Source: CAVPMW01 sp963706515 (GTDB lineage: Bacteria > Chloroflexota > Anaerolineae > Anaerolineales > UBA4823). Taken from it: a stretch of DNA of 64,000 bases. This document shows, piece by piece, positions 20,083-29,513 of this stretch (positions are counted from its first letter, which is position 1; each line of letters opens with the position of its first letter). A model generated the notes under the pieces. That model was not told where the DNA came from, did no database searches, and worked only from the letters and a program-made list of their open reading frames with translations. Where the stretch lies: NCBI GenBank assembly GCA_963706515.1, contig CAVPMW010000018.1, forward strand, positions 62,001 to 126,000, given 5' to 3'. A program made the translations under genes and the position numbers.

Positions 20083-22731
20083 ATGGAAATCGGACTCGTC
20101 CATAAAGTAGATATCGAAAACGAAATGCAGCAGGCGTACCTCGATTACGCGATGAGTGTGATCGTTTCTCGCGCCCTGCCAGACGCACGAGACGGGCTTA
20201 AGCCTGTCCACCGGCGGATATTGTACGCAATGTTCGACATGGGTCTACGCCCGGACAGCGGTTATAAGAAATCTGCCCGCATCGTCGGTGAGGTCCTGGG
20301 AAAATATCACCCGCACGGCGATATGGCCGTCTATGATGCTATGGCGCGCATGGCGCAAGATTTCTCCATGCGCTACATGCTGGTCGATGGTCAGGGGAAC
20401 TTTGGCAGCGTGGACGGCGATCCACCAGCTGCCATGCGCTACACTGAGGCGCGCCTGGCTGGCACAGCCATTGATTTACTGTCCGATATCAATAAAAACA
20501 CTGTCGATTTTACGGACAACTTCGACGGTACCCTGACCCAGCCAGTAGTGCTTCCCGCGGCAATCCCAAATTTATTGGTCAACGGCGCAACCGGGATTGC
20601 AGTTGGCATGTCGACCAATATCCCACCGCATAACCTGGGTGAGGTAGTGGATGCCTTGCGTTATATGTTGAATAAGTGGGAAAACCTGGACGATATCAGC
20701 CTGGATGATTTAATGAGCTTCGTACGCGGACCCGACTTCCCTACCGGTGGAATCATCATCCAGGACCCGGCAGGGGATGGGTTACACAGTGCGTACAGTA
20801 CGGGGCGCGGCAAGATAACCATTCAAGCACATGCAAGGATCGAGGAGCTGGAACACGGTCGCAATCGAATCATTATCACCGAGCTTCCCTACATGACGAA
20901 TAAGTCAGCTTTGATCGAAAGAATTGCCAACCTGGTGCGTGAAGAGCGGTTGGATGGGATCGCTGACCTGCGCGATGAGTCCGACCGGCAAGGCATGCGG
21001 ATCGTAATCGACCTGACTAAAACCGCGGAGCCCGAAAAAGTGCTCGGCGACCTCTACCGCAGTACGCCCATGCAATCCACATTCGGCATCATTATGCTTG
21101 CCCTCGTAAACGATGAGCCGCGCCTCCTTGGGTTGAAACAGCTCCTGCGGGTGTACCTCGAACACCGCCTGGAAATCATTCGCCGGCGCAGCGAATTCGA
21201 TCTGGCGCACGCCAGGCAGCGCGCTCATATCCTGGAAGGCCTGTTGATCGCCCTGAATAATCTGGATGAGGTGATCAGCTTGATCCGCCGCTCACCGGAC
21301 GCAGAAACGGCTCGTGTGCGCCTGATAAAGCGGTTCAAGCTATCCGAAATTCAAGCCCAGGCGATCCTGGATATGCAGCTGCGTAGATTAGCCAGCCTGG
21401 AGCGCAAAAAGATCGAAGACGAGTACAAGGAGCTCCAGGCCGAGATCAAATACCTGGAAGGTTTGCTGCGCTCGCCGAAAAAGATGCGCGAGGTTGTCGG
21501 CGAAGAGCTGTATGAAGTCAAACAAGACCACGGCGACCGTCGCCGAACCCAGATTGTCCAATTAGCGCAAGGCAAATCCAGGGTTGCAATGATGACTGCG
21601 ACCGACCTGGCGCCGGAAAATATCGTGTGGGTATCAGTTTCTTCTGATGGAATTATTGCCCGCTCAATGGACGATAAGCTTCCGCGGACGACCGGCAAGG
21701 ATACCCCAATTCTATTAGCCCAGGCACACACCCGCGATACACTGTATTTAGTGAACAACCAGGGCGAATCTGCAGCAATCTCAGTTTTGGCTCTTCCGGA
21801 GAGCGACCGGCCTGCTACAGGCATACCGCTCCATAAGGTGACCGCCTTGCATGAGAATGATCTGCCCGTAGCTATTTTCGTACTGCCCGCCAAATCTGAA
21901 CGCGGCGAATCTATGAATGTGTATACGGGCACCCGTCAGGGCATGGTTAAGAAATCGCTGGCTGCTGATTTACCGGGACCCTCTGCAAACCTGTTCACCC
22001 TGGTGAAAGTGAATGAAGGCGACCGACTGGGGTGGGTGCGTTTGGGCGAGACACAAGATGAATTATTGCTGCTCACCGACCAGGGAATGGCAATCCGGTT
22101 CAGCGCTGAAGAAATCCGCCCGATGGGACTGGTGGCAGCCGGAGTGATGGGGATTAAGCTGGCAGGCGAGGCAGAAGTCGTGGGCATGGAGCTTCTTCCG
22201 TATCCCGGTGAAGCTGTGCTGGTCGCCAGCGATGGCAGCGCCAAGCGGGTTGCGATTGACCAGTTCCCGAAACAAGGCCGTTATGGTCAAGGAACTGTTG
22301 CCTGGAAATTACCCCCAAAAATCAAGGCTGTCGGGTTTACAGTGGGCAGGGGAGCAAAAAAGGTCGCATTACTGCTGAATAAGCCTGCTCCCAGACAAAT
22401 CAGGCTGGACGAGGTCCCGCTGCTTGGACGGTCGGCACGGGGTAAATCCATAACTGAATTGAAAGCCGGCGAACAAGTGACCGGGATAACCTTCCCCTGG
22501 GTGCTTCCAGGATTAGAGCAAACAACGGAGGATGAGCGGATCCATCCCAAAGCGAAACAAAATGCGATTGATTCCGGTCAATTGGAGATGAAACTGCCCC
22601 TCCCAGACAGACAAGTGAAGAAAACCCTCCCAGCTGTGAAACCTTCCCGACTCACAGATAAAAAAGACTCCCGTGGTAAAGAAAGGCGCCTCCAGCAAGC
22701 AGGAGAAGTTAGCCGCTCCTACTCCGCTTAA
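20083..22731 (+). CDS. gyrA: Type IIA topoisomerase subunit A (DNA gyrase A)
   Basis: 882 residues in this frame, a normal size for GyrA. The breakage-reunion domain has RALPDARDGLKPVHRRIL, the catalytic Tyr in AMRYTEARL (near residue 121) and NIPPHNLGEV. The C-terminal half shows beta-pinwheel repeats, for example DQFPKQGRYGQGTVAWKL near 725. The residue equivalent to the quinolone-contacting Ser (HPHGDS in E. coli) is Met81, while the following Asp is kept. I cannot find the canonical QRRGGKG GyrA-box in the first blade, so a ParC-like activity is possible. The last ~25 codons appear out of frame: an A6 run at 22661-22666 probably hides fusion to the basic tail at 22673-23233. TGGAG is 6 bases before ATG. 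Confidence 0.9.
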   Translation: MEIGLVHKVDIENEMQQAYLDYAMSVIVSRALPDARDGLKPVHRRILYAMFDMGLRPDSGYKKSARIVGEVLGKYHPHGDMAVYDAMARMAQDFSMRYMLVDGQGNFGSVDGDPPAAMRYTEARLAGTAIDLLSDINKNTVDFTDNFDGTLTQPVVLPAAIPNLLVNGATGIAVGMSTNIPPHNLGEVVDALRYMLNKWENLDDISLDDLMSFVRGPDFPTGGIIIQDPAGDGLHSAYSTGRGKITIQAHARIEELEHGRNRIIITELPYMTNKSALIERIANLVREERLDGIADLRDESDRQGMRIVIDLTKTAEPEKVLGDLYRSTPMQSTFGIIMLALVNDEPRLLGLKQLLRVYLEHRLEIIRRRSEFDLAHARQRAHILEGLLIALNNLDEVISLIRRSPDAETARVRLIKRFKLSEIQAQAILDMQLRRLASLERKKIEDEYKELQAEIKYLEGLLRSPKKMREVVGEELYEVKQDHGDRRRTQIVQLAQGKSRVAMMTATDLAPENIVWVSVSSDGIIARSMDDKLPRTTGKDTPILLAQAHTRDTLYLVNNQGESAAISVLALPESDRPATGIPLHKVTALHENDLPVAIFVLPAKSERGESMNVYTGTRQGMVKKSLAADLPGPSANLFTLVKVNEGDRLGWVRLGETQDELLLLTDQGMAIRFSAEEIRPMGLVAAGVMGIKLAGEAEVVGMELLPYPGEAVLVASDGSAKRVAIDQFPKQGRYGQGTVAWKLPPKIKAVGFTVGRGAKKVALLLNKPAPRQIRLDEVPLLGRSARGKSITELKAGEQVTGITFPWVLPGLEQTTEDERIHPKAKQNAIDSGQLEMKLPLPDRQVKKTLPAVKPSRLTDKKDSRGKERRLQQAGEVSRSYSA

Positions 22732-23233
22732 ACTCCTGGACGATTCTACGCTCGAGTCCAACGGCAGCCAGCGCAGCCGCACCAGGCGTGTTGTGTCAGC
22801 CTCGGGCGCGGCGATTGCTGTGCCTGCAAAGCAAAAAACCACCCCTGCAAAGGCCAACCTTTCCAAGGACCTCGAGCCTAAGACGCGGTCATCCGCCAAA
22901 AAAGCCGGGCTCAGTGAAACGCCAGTTAAGTCCAGCAAAAATAGGAGGACCGCTGAAACAGGCGTTCCCTCCACCAAAACATCATCTACAAAGTCCTCCC
23001 CCACGGTAACGAAAGAGCCAAAAACCAGGCCGGTTGCGAGTAAGAATAAAAAACCTTCTCCCACCCGTTCTAAAACCAGGGTCTCTTCACAGAAAAGCAC
23101 TGCCAGCAGTAAGAAGACGACTGGTACTTCGAACCCATCGGCTTCTCAACGGAAATCGGGAAGCGCTGAAAAGAATAATTCCGGGGAGGGAAAGACTGTT
23201 AAGAAATTGCCAGACAAAAAAGCCGGCGGCTGA
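22673..23233 (+). CDS. Lys/Ser/Thr-rich basic tail, probably the out-of-frame C-terminus of GyrA
   Basis: 186 residues of low complexity, rich in Lys, Ser, Thr, Pro and Ala, with no recognisable fold; strongly basic and presumably disordered. It overlaps the end of gyrA in the +1 frame. Removing one A from the A6 run at 22661-22666 joins the gyrA frame to it as ...TDKKTPVVKKGASS. This reads more naturally than the stop reached in the gyrA frame. Basic tails of this type occur on DNA-binding proteins and would add nonspecific DNA affinity. The alternative is a separate small protein with its own GTG start. Confidence 0.6.
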   Translation: MVKKGASSKQEKLAAPTPLKLLDDSTLESNGSQRSRTRRVVSASGAAIAVPAKQKTTPAKANLSKDLEPKTRSSAKKAGLSETPVKSSKNRRTAETGVPSTKTSSTKSSPTVTKEPKTRPVASKNKKPSPTRSKTRVSSQKSTASSKKTTGTSNPSASQRKSGSAEKNNSGEGKTVKKLPDKKAGG

Positions 23234-23261
23234 GAATATGGGGAAAAACCGGTTTCTTTAA

Positions 23262-24368
23262 TTATCCAGGGGGCGATACTGTAAAGAATGTATAGTGGTA
23301 TGCAATCTGGTTATTTAATAATCCCAGGGTATCACTTCCATTATTCACCCTCCCTTTGGGAGAGCGAGCCGTCCAGGTAAGATAACGGGTATTTCCCGTT
23401 CCGCTATAACCGCTCAGGGTGAAAGTCGCGCCTGGGAGAACGTTATTGAAAAAATTTGTATACCAACCGCGGATAGCCTGGGTGCCTGTCAGGGTACGGT
23501 CAGCAGTGACATGCACAGCATTCGGCAGATAGAGCTTCAAAACCTCGTCAGGTTTGTGAGTATTCAGAGCATTGATATATTGTTGAGCGATATCCAGTGC
23601 TGGCGGTGTTGTAGGCCAATCGTAATTTTTTATGGCGTTCCAATCTTCTGGCAGATAGGTACGACAATTCGACCATTCCCAAAAACTTGCTCCGGTCAGG
23701 TTCAGCGTGCGCGCTGTCTGTAGGAACTCGGTCTCATCGGCGGGCGTCGGCTGCCAGCTGCCTGATTTAAATGCAGCCCCGACGGGTACTATCGGTCGGA
23801 ATGGGACCAGCCCTTGAAACTCGGTGACTGACCGTGCTAATTGCTCCCCTGGGTTATGGTTATTAATCCAGTATACCTGGGGCATATTCAAATCGCATTT
23901 TTCCAGGAACTGTCGCCACGGAAACTGAGGGTGATAAGAAGGGTAGCGGTACGAGCAAATCGCAAATGTGGCATTTGGTAGCCCCGCACGCAAGCGGGTC
24001 ATATAGGTTGTCGCAGCAACATCCTTGCCAGGCTGTTTGAATTCACCTTCTGCGTCGATTGCAAAGTTCCCCAACCCTAGCTCGTTCATTCGGGCGATGG
24101 CTTTATTCGCCTCTCCAACCGGGTCATACCCATAAACATATTGCCAGCCCCAGGGTTCTATTCCCCGTAAGCGTAATTCATAAGTTAATGGGGGTACCAG
24201 GTCCTTACCAGTCGTGGGATCGATATTATAGGAGCTTACTCCATCAGCAATCTTTATCAGGATAAATTTCAAACCAGCCTGATGGGCAACGTCTGCAATC
24301 GCCACAGCATTTCCATTTTCACAATTCGCTATTTTCCAGATAAAAAAACCTTTCCCAATCGGGATCAT
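23262..24368 (-). CDS. TIM-barrel (glycoside hydrolase-like) protein with C-terminal SnoaL-like domain
   Basis: 368 residues. Residues 1-255 look like a TIM barrel: KGFFIWKI, LKFILIKIADG, WGWQYVYGYDP, NFAIDAEGEF (candidate acidic catalytic site), NMPQVYWINN, and ASFWEWSNC. Residues ~258-368 match a SnoaL/NTF2-like fold (IAQQYINALNTHKPDEVLKLY). No signal peptide is visible, so the location is uncertain. The gene is monocistronic, convergent with the gyrA tail, with 232 apparently empty bases upstream. No substrate can be assigned. Confidence 0.6.
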   Translation of the reverse strand: MIPIGKGFFIWKIANCENGNAVAIADVAHQAGLKFILIKIADGVSSYNIDPTTGKDLVPPLTYELRLRGIEPWGWQYVYGYDPVGEANKAIARMNELGLGNFAIDAEGEFKQPGKDVAATTYMTRLRAGLPNATFAICSYRYPSYHPQFPWRQFLEKCDLNMPQVYWINNHNPGEQLARSVTEFQGLVPFRPIVPVGAAFKSGSWQPTPADETEFLQTARTLNLTGASFWEWSNCRTYLPEDWNAIKNYDWPTTPPALDIAQQYINALNTHKPDEVLKLYLPNAVHVTADRTLTGTQAIRGWYTNFFNNVLPGATFTLSGYSGTGNTRYLTWTARSPKGRVNNGSDTLGLLNNQIAYHYTFFTVSPPG

Positions 24369-24600
24369 CTTAGCTACATCCTCTCAGTCGCCGAAAATCA
24401 CCTGGCTGTAAATTCAGCGCCTCTGGTATGGCAGTCCCTTTTCCAAATTGGAATTCCTCCTCGCGGGAAAATAGCAACATGGCACTGAAAACGAGCAGCC
24501 GATTTGCTATTGAAAATTGCCGTCTAAGCAATGAAGAGGAACCTGCAACCTGCCCAGGTAATTACCCAGACCCGGCAGGCACCAGGCGGCATAAATACTC

Positions 24601-25665
24601 TCATTGTGCATTGAGGGATCTTCTCAATACGCTGCGAATCCCTTCCATGTTCGGCAGCAGCACCATTGCCCCACCCGGTGTAATCCAGTTCTTGACGTTA
24701 TTTGCACCCACATAGTAATGGCGCAGTTTAGACCCATCGGCGAGGCCCGCAGCGAGAGGGATGAAAGGTATCATGTCCGTGAAGGAGAGATCGGTGGTTA
24801 CATTATCTTTATAGAAGCTGTAAAACTCAGGAGCACGCCGGACTGCATTCATGCTCAGGAGTTTTTCCCCGATAGCCTGTAATACTTCCTGCTGACGGTG
24901 GTTTCGAGCCAGGTCGTTCGTCGTTTTTCGGGAGCGTACGTACCATAAAATCGTATCCGCATCCATTTTCACCCTGCCTTTTGGAATGGTGACATATCCG
25001 TGTGGATAGCGGTAATCGGTCAAGTTTGCTCCGACGTTGATTTCCAAGCCTCCCAGGCTGTCTACCAGCTGTTTGAAATTGGAAAAGTTGATGACGACAT
25101 AATGATCTGGGGTTATGCCGAAATTATATGCGAATGTCTTTGCCAGCAGCGGCCAACCGCCATATTCATAAGGAGTGTTGATGCGGTCCTGTCCCCTGCC
25201 CGGGATATTTATATACAAGTCGCGCGGAAATGAAAGCAAATTAACGGTACCTAATTGCGGATTGACCGTTGCCAGAATAATCGTATCGGTCCTGAATAAT
25301 TTTTGACCGGGGCGTGCGTCAGCTCCAAGCAATAATATGTTGATCTGACCTGCTGGCTGTACCAAGCCATTCCCCTTCTTGCCGCCAGCTTGTGCGATGA
25401 CCGTAGCCGTTGGCAGCGCCGTCGCGGTTGGAGCCGGTGTGCTCGTCGGCAGGTATACCGGAGTGGGCGGCAGTGGCTGGAAAGGCGTGGGTGTGGCTGT
25501 GGCATCGCCAGGCGCCTGCAGGAACTCGGATGTCGCTGTCGGAGTCATTTCTTCCTGGTTGAGAGAGCCTGCCACCGGGATTGCAGCCAGGCTTTGGCTG
25601 GCGCACCCGGTCAGAAACGAACAGATAAGTACAATTATTAGGATCTGGTTAGCAACTGTTTTCAT
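24601..25665 (-). CDS. LytR-CpsA-Psr (LCP) family lipoprotein
   Basis: 354 residues. The N-terminal lipoprotein signal (IVLICSFLTGCAS) predicts an outer-leaflet lipid anchor. A Pro/Thr-rich linker (~35-90) leads to the LCP domain: INILLLGADARPG, RTDTIILATVNP, LLSFPRDLYINIPG, DRINTPYEYGG, and the R-rich YVRSRKTTNDLARNHRQQEVL. The conserved Arg and Asp residues that bind polyprenyl-pyrophosphate are present. Family members attach glycopolymers to the cell wall or other acceptors. It is the third gene of a minus-strand group with the LysM and kinase-like genes. Confidence 0.9.
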   Translation of the reverse strand: MKTVANQILIIVLICSFLTGCASQSLAAIPVAGSLNQEEMTPTATSEFLQAPGDATATPTPFQPLPPTPVYLPTSTPAPTATALPTATVIAQAGGKKGNGLVQPAGQINILLLGADARPGQKLFRTDTIILATVNPQLGTVNLLSFPRDLYINIPGRGQDRINTPYEYGGWPLLAKTFAYNFGITPDHYVVINFSNFKQLVDSLGGLEINVGANLTDYRYPHGYVTIPKGRVKMDADTILWYVRSRKTTNDLARNHRQQEVLQAIGEKLLSMNAVRRAPEFYSFYKDNVTTDLSFTDMIPFIPLAAGLADGSKLRHYYVGANNVKNWITPGGAMVLLPNMEGIRSVLRRSLNAQ

Positions 25666-25774
25666 TGAGCGACCTGTGTAAAATCAGAATTGGTACTTGT
25701 AAATGTTGCAAGAAGTGTGCTAATCATAAGGGTAAGTCCTCTGAGGGATGATGATCACTGTATAAAATCAATTA

Positions 25775-26785
25775 TTATAACGCTCCGGGAGTATCAGATG
25801 GCGGCGGTGCGGGACTGGGTACGAGCGGGGTGTCCGTGGGAGGCGGCAGATTCGTCGGTGGAGGTGGAGGTGGATTCGTAGGAGCCTGGGTTGCGGTTGG
25901 CGCTGGCGGATTCGTTGGTACGGATGTATCGGTCGCAGGTGGTGGATTTGTTGGCGGCACTGAAGTCGTTGGGATAACTGCCGTCGGTGAAGGTGGGCTG
26001 GTAGGCGGTGTTGGAGGAGTACTCGTACTGCTTGGCTGAATTGGAGCAGTTGGAGTGGGCCGCGGTAACGTGGGAACGAATTGTGTGATTGTAGGAATTA
26101 CCCGGGTTGGCGTTGGCAGCAAATATGGAGTGCGCGTCGCAACTGGAGGAACGAATAAAACTTGCCCAACCCGGATTACTGAATTATTCATGCAGTTTGC
26201 TTTCTGCAAAGCATACACTGTGGTGTAGAACGCCAGGCTGATCTTAGACAACGTATCTCCAGGGCGAACGATATACCGTCCCCAGCTGCGCCGTGGTTCG
26301 CATTGAATAACAGGCTGGGTCGGCACCCGGGTTGAAGACGGCTGCGGGGTTGGAGTGATGGTGAATGTAGACGTTGCGGTTGGTGTTGCTGTCGCAGGTA
26401 GCTCTGGAATATAAATAATCGATTCCGGCAGCAGATTGCCGGAAGAGGGGATGCAGTTCCAATCTACCAATACCTGCACCTTTATTCTCAAGCGCAGGGC
26501 CAGCATTGCCAGCGTTTCATCGGGTTGTAAGCTATAAGGTACCCAACCTTCCGGTGGACGACAACTGGAAGTGGGCATCGGAGGGGTTGGTGTTAGCGTC
26601 GGCACTCCTGGAATTACGGTAATTTGGACGGGGTTTCCAAGAGCAACTGCCTGGGTTTTCGGTACAAAAGCGATGGCAGGATTTCCTTCCAGGATTGCTG
26701 AGGACATACCTCCGAGCAAGATGCTGCACGAGAACAGGATTGCAACCAGGCCGATGAATACCTGCCGCGCGTTACTTGCTACCAT
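25775..26785 (-). CDS. Secreted or anchored protein with two LysM domains and Pro/Thr-rich tail
   Basis: 336 residues. A hydrophobic N-terminal segment (FIGLVAILFSCSILLGG) acts as signal or anchor. LysM-like repeats lie near residues 82-128 (YSLQPDETLAMLALRLRI) and 167-212 (YIVRPGDTLSKISLAFY). The last ~120 residues are Thr/Pro low complexity, probably a wall-spanning spacer. LysM binds N-acetylglucosamine-containing glycans. The ATG overlaps the stop of the upstream kinase-like gene by a few bases, so the two are translationally coupled. Confidence 0.85.
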   Translation of the reverse strand: MVASNARQVFIGLVAILFSCSILLGGMSSAILEGNPAIAFVPKTQAVALGNPVQITVIPGVPTLTPTPPMPTSSCRPPEGWVPYSLQPDETLAMLALRLRIKVQVLVDWNCIPSSGNLLPESIIYIPELPATATPTATSTFTITPTPQPSSTRVPTQPVIQCEPRRSWGRYIVRPGDTLSKISLAFYTTVYALQKANCMNNSVIRVGQVLFVPPVATRTPYLLPTPTRVIPTITQFVPTLPRPTPTAPIQPSSTSTPPTPPTSPPSPTAVIPTTSVPPTNPPPATDTSVPTNPPAPTATQAPTNPPPPPPTNLPPPTDTPLVPSPAPPPSDTPGAL

Positions 26786-29126
26786 ACCAGCGCTTCACCT
26801 CCTATGGGATGTAGCGGGATCAGCACGCTGAAGGTTGTTCCAGCTCCGGGAGCGTTATCGACCATGATCCTCCCCCCAAATGATTCGATTAATGGCTTTA
26901 TATTGTATAGATTATTGCCGTGCTTATCGTCTTTCGGATTATCAGAACCGTTCCCAGTATGTACGTGCGAAAAAATACGGGTGAGCTCATCCTCCGGGAG
27001 ACCCTGGCTTCCATCGGTAATCTGGAGCAGGACGAAATCCTGGCCTGCCTCCCCTTCTTCTTTCCGCACGGTCAGGTGAATTTCAGAATCTATCGAGGAA
27101 ACCTGGTTGGCATTCTGTAAAAGCTGGACCAGGATTTCATTGAGTATGCGCCGGTCCACTTCTACTGGCGGTAAATCATCCGGGATATCCTGCGTAAGTG
27201 CAATTTGTTTGGTCTCCCGACCGGCTGCGGTTGCAGCGATTGCTTCTTGTAAAAATTCCGGAAGATCAATTTCACTTTTATCTGTCTCTGCTCCTAAAAT
27301 CGAAGCCTGGTTGAGGCTGTCCAGGAGCTCGTCCAGGATGCGCGTCATCCGCTCATTCGCCAGGCGAATGTGTTCGACGGTTTTCCTCTGGCGGTTGACC
27401 AGTATTCCAAGGGATTCCGAGAGCAAGGCATCGATATAACCCTTTGATGAGGCGATGGGCTGGCGCAGCTCTCCTGCAAGGACGAGTACAGGCTCAATCC
27501 GGTTAGCAGGCAAAACCGCCTCGACAATGTTTGTACCTTCACCATCCCCTTGCGGTTGATTCTGTTTTTCATCCAGAAGAGAGTTGAGGTAAGCAATCTC
27601 TAATAACGCCAGACGCAGCTCTTCTCGCGAATCTGCAGATGCATCTCGGCTGATTCTATGCTATCAGCCGAAATTGCTGGACTGCCCGGAGCTCCCGGTT
27701 GATCTGTTTCTCTTTGCTCCAGCTCGTGGTGCAGCGATGAGACCAGCGCCGTTAAACCGAGCAGCTGAGCTCTCTCGTCATCCGAGCCTTTCTGCAGAGC
27801 GGTTATCTCAGCGATTAAAGCCTGGTTCTCTTCGGAAGAGCGTTCCAATTCACCCTGTAATACAACCAGTCTGGTTTGTTCGTCTTTTTGCTGTTGGAGC
27901 TTGTTGTAAAGCTCTGCAGCCTGATTGGCTATTGCAAGGAGCGTACTTTCGTCCTGTTCGGTCCAGGTGTTATTTGAATAAGGGGTCAGCAAGATGATCC
28001 CGGATGGAAAGCCATTTGGTGAATTGAGTGGCGCTGACAGTAATCCACCGGACCGGGCGAGCTTCAGGCTTTTTGCGAGATAGGTAAGCTCCGGAGCGCT
28101 GCTCGCTGGAGGCAGGCGCAGCACTTTCTGTTGTGAATAAAACTCTTTCAGGGTAGGCAGCAGGTTCGCTGCGACACTGAAAGCAGGTATCACCTGGTCG
28201 CGAATGACGTCGTAACCGCCATCGAACTCAACCTGGTCGGATTCAGCGAAGGACTTAAGGAATATACAGATATCTGCCTGCAATGCCTGAGCAATAGCCC
28301 GTGCCAGGACCAGATTAATATCGCCCCGCGAGTCATTGGTACGCAAGATTACCTGGAGTGTACTCGGGTCGAGGGGGGAGAGGCGCCGCAAATGAGCAGG
28401 TACAGTATCAGCCTCAGCACTCACTTTTGTCTGAGGACTGGTTTGTTTTGAAAAATAAAACCGGTAAGGCATTACCAGCAAAATCGGAAACGTAGCCATC
28501 TGTGCCAGGCGCACAGCCATGGCATAATCACTTTTTGGAAGCGCCGCAAACAAGTTAAGCAAATAACCGATAGCGAGGCCAACCAGCATCGCCCCTCCGA
28601 AGCCCCACCCAGGCGGCTGCCGGATCAAGAGAAGGATAAATCCAAGGACGATCAGCCCTAAGGAATAAATATCGATTAAATCGGAGGCAAAGGTTTCACT
28701 CAGAGGTAGATTTACGGCTTGTTGCGAGCGCCATATGCCAGCCAATGTCAGCAAGCTGATCGAAAGCAGGGCAAGGATTAATGTGGCTGAGTCGCCGATG
28801 CGGGACGGGGCTGGGAATACCCACAGCCAGATGATCAGGATCAAGCTCAGGATCGCAATTCCACGGTCGACCAGCGCAAGCCATATTCCCGGATTTGCCA
28901 GACCCTGCCAGGTGAGGCCTGAAGCTGCAAAGAGAGCGAGGCGTAGCAGCAACAAGCCTCCCAATCCTGCAGCCATACGGTATCCGAGTTTCGCATCAAA
29001 TGCCCGGGCATATAAAATAGCCCCCAAAAGTGCGCCAGCGATAGAAAAGGCTAAGACGAGTTGATAAATTAATCCACCAGCTTCGCTGGAAAGCAGGGAT
29101 AAAATTTCGGGAAGGATCGTATTCAT
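26779..29126 (-). CDS. Membrane GAF-histidine kinase-like protein, one frameshift, phospho-acceptor His absent
   Basis: It is read as 29126-27600 and then 27513-26779 in another frame. Restoring one missing base in the GG/CC at about 27623-27626 gives a continuous protein of ~780 residues through EELRLALLEIAYLNSLL. The N-terminus has about seven membrane helices (to ~235), followed by a GAF-like domain (260-410) and a coiled coil (410-500). The C-terminus is HisKA/HATPase-like. The H-box position reads AGELRQPI, with Gly (codon 27472-27474) where SHELRTPL has its His. The N box is LLQNANQ and the G1-like box TDGSQGL; the G2 region (GNNLYNIKPL) is degenerate. It is likely a pseudokinase or non-autophosphorylating sensor. 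Confidence 0.75.
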
Positions 29127-29186
29127 CCGCCTTAGTCTCGTAACATTATAGCATGCGCCAAAATAACCCGTAAAGTTGGTGAGAGG

Positions 29187-29214
29187 TTGACAATAAGGTA
29201 TTTAGCGGTAAAAT
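29187..29214 (+). promoter_or_regulatory. Promoter of tRNA-Leu
   Basis: Perfect TTGACA (29187-29192), a 16-base spacer and TAAAAT (29209-29214), 10 bases before the mature tRNA 5' end. Confidence 0.65.
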
Positions 29215-29224
29215 ATCGAACGCA

Positions 29225-29308
29225 GCCGAAGTGGCGGAATTGGCAGACGCGCTACGTTCAGGGCGTAGTGGGCATTAGCTCGTGTGGGTTCAAATCCCAC
29301 CTTCGGCA
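29225..29308 (+). tRNA. tRNA-Leu (CAG anticodon)
   Basis: The acceptor stem is GCCGAAG (29225-29231) with CTTCGGC (29301-29307) and discriminator A at 29308. The anticodon stem-loop is CTACG-TTCAGGG-CGTAG with CAG at 29259-29261, decoding CUG. The long class II variable arm and the T arm GTGGGTTCAAATCCCAC are both typical of tRNA-Leu. The 3' end continues ACCT, so the full CCA is not encoded. Confidence 0.97.
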
Positions 29309-29323
29309 CCTGATTGCACTTTC

Positions 29324-29351
29324 AACCCTTCACCAGGGGGTTTTTCTTTTT
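29324..29351 (+). terminator. Intrinsic terminator after tRNA-Leu
   Basis: A short stem, AACCC (29324-29328) with GGGTT (29338-29342), extendable by two G-U pairs, followed by TTTCTTTTT. Confidence 0.6.
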
Positions 29352-29513
29352 AATACGGCACTCAAGCTATATGCATATCCTTTTCTTTTTTTCTTTACGC
29401 CTGGTACAAATCCTGCAACAAGAATTTTATGGTAAGATTATATAGCAAATCTGCTCATCAGGTTGCAAGATCGGTGCACAAATTTCAATTTTAATAGGAG
29501 GTGAATACTCATT

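Noticed and set aside
22661..22666. Programmed ribosomal frameshift joining gyrA to the basic tail
   Set aside because: The needed shift is +1 (or -2), not the -1 for which A-rich heptamers are known, and similar one-base breaks occur all over the window, so error is simpler.
22513..23100. 195-residue minus-strand ORF
   Set aside because: Antisense to the gyrA end and basic tail; Leu/Val/Phe-rich complement of Lys codons, no domain.
24369..24600. Small plus-strand ORFs between the TIM-barrel and LCP genes
   Set aside because: No ribosome binding site, no conserved look; I see nothing supportable in these 232 bases.
25830..26039. Gly/Val-rich plus-strand ORF
   Set aside because: Mirror image of the Pro/Thr codons of the LysM protein tail.
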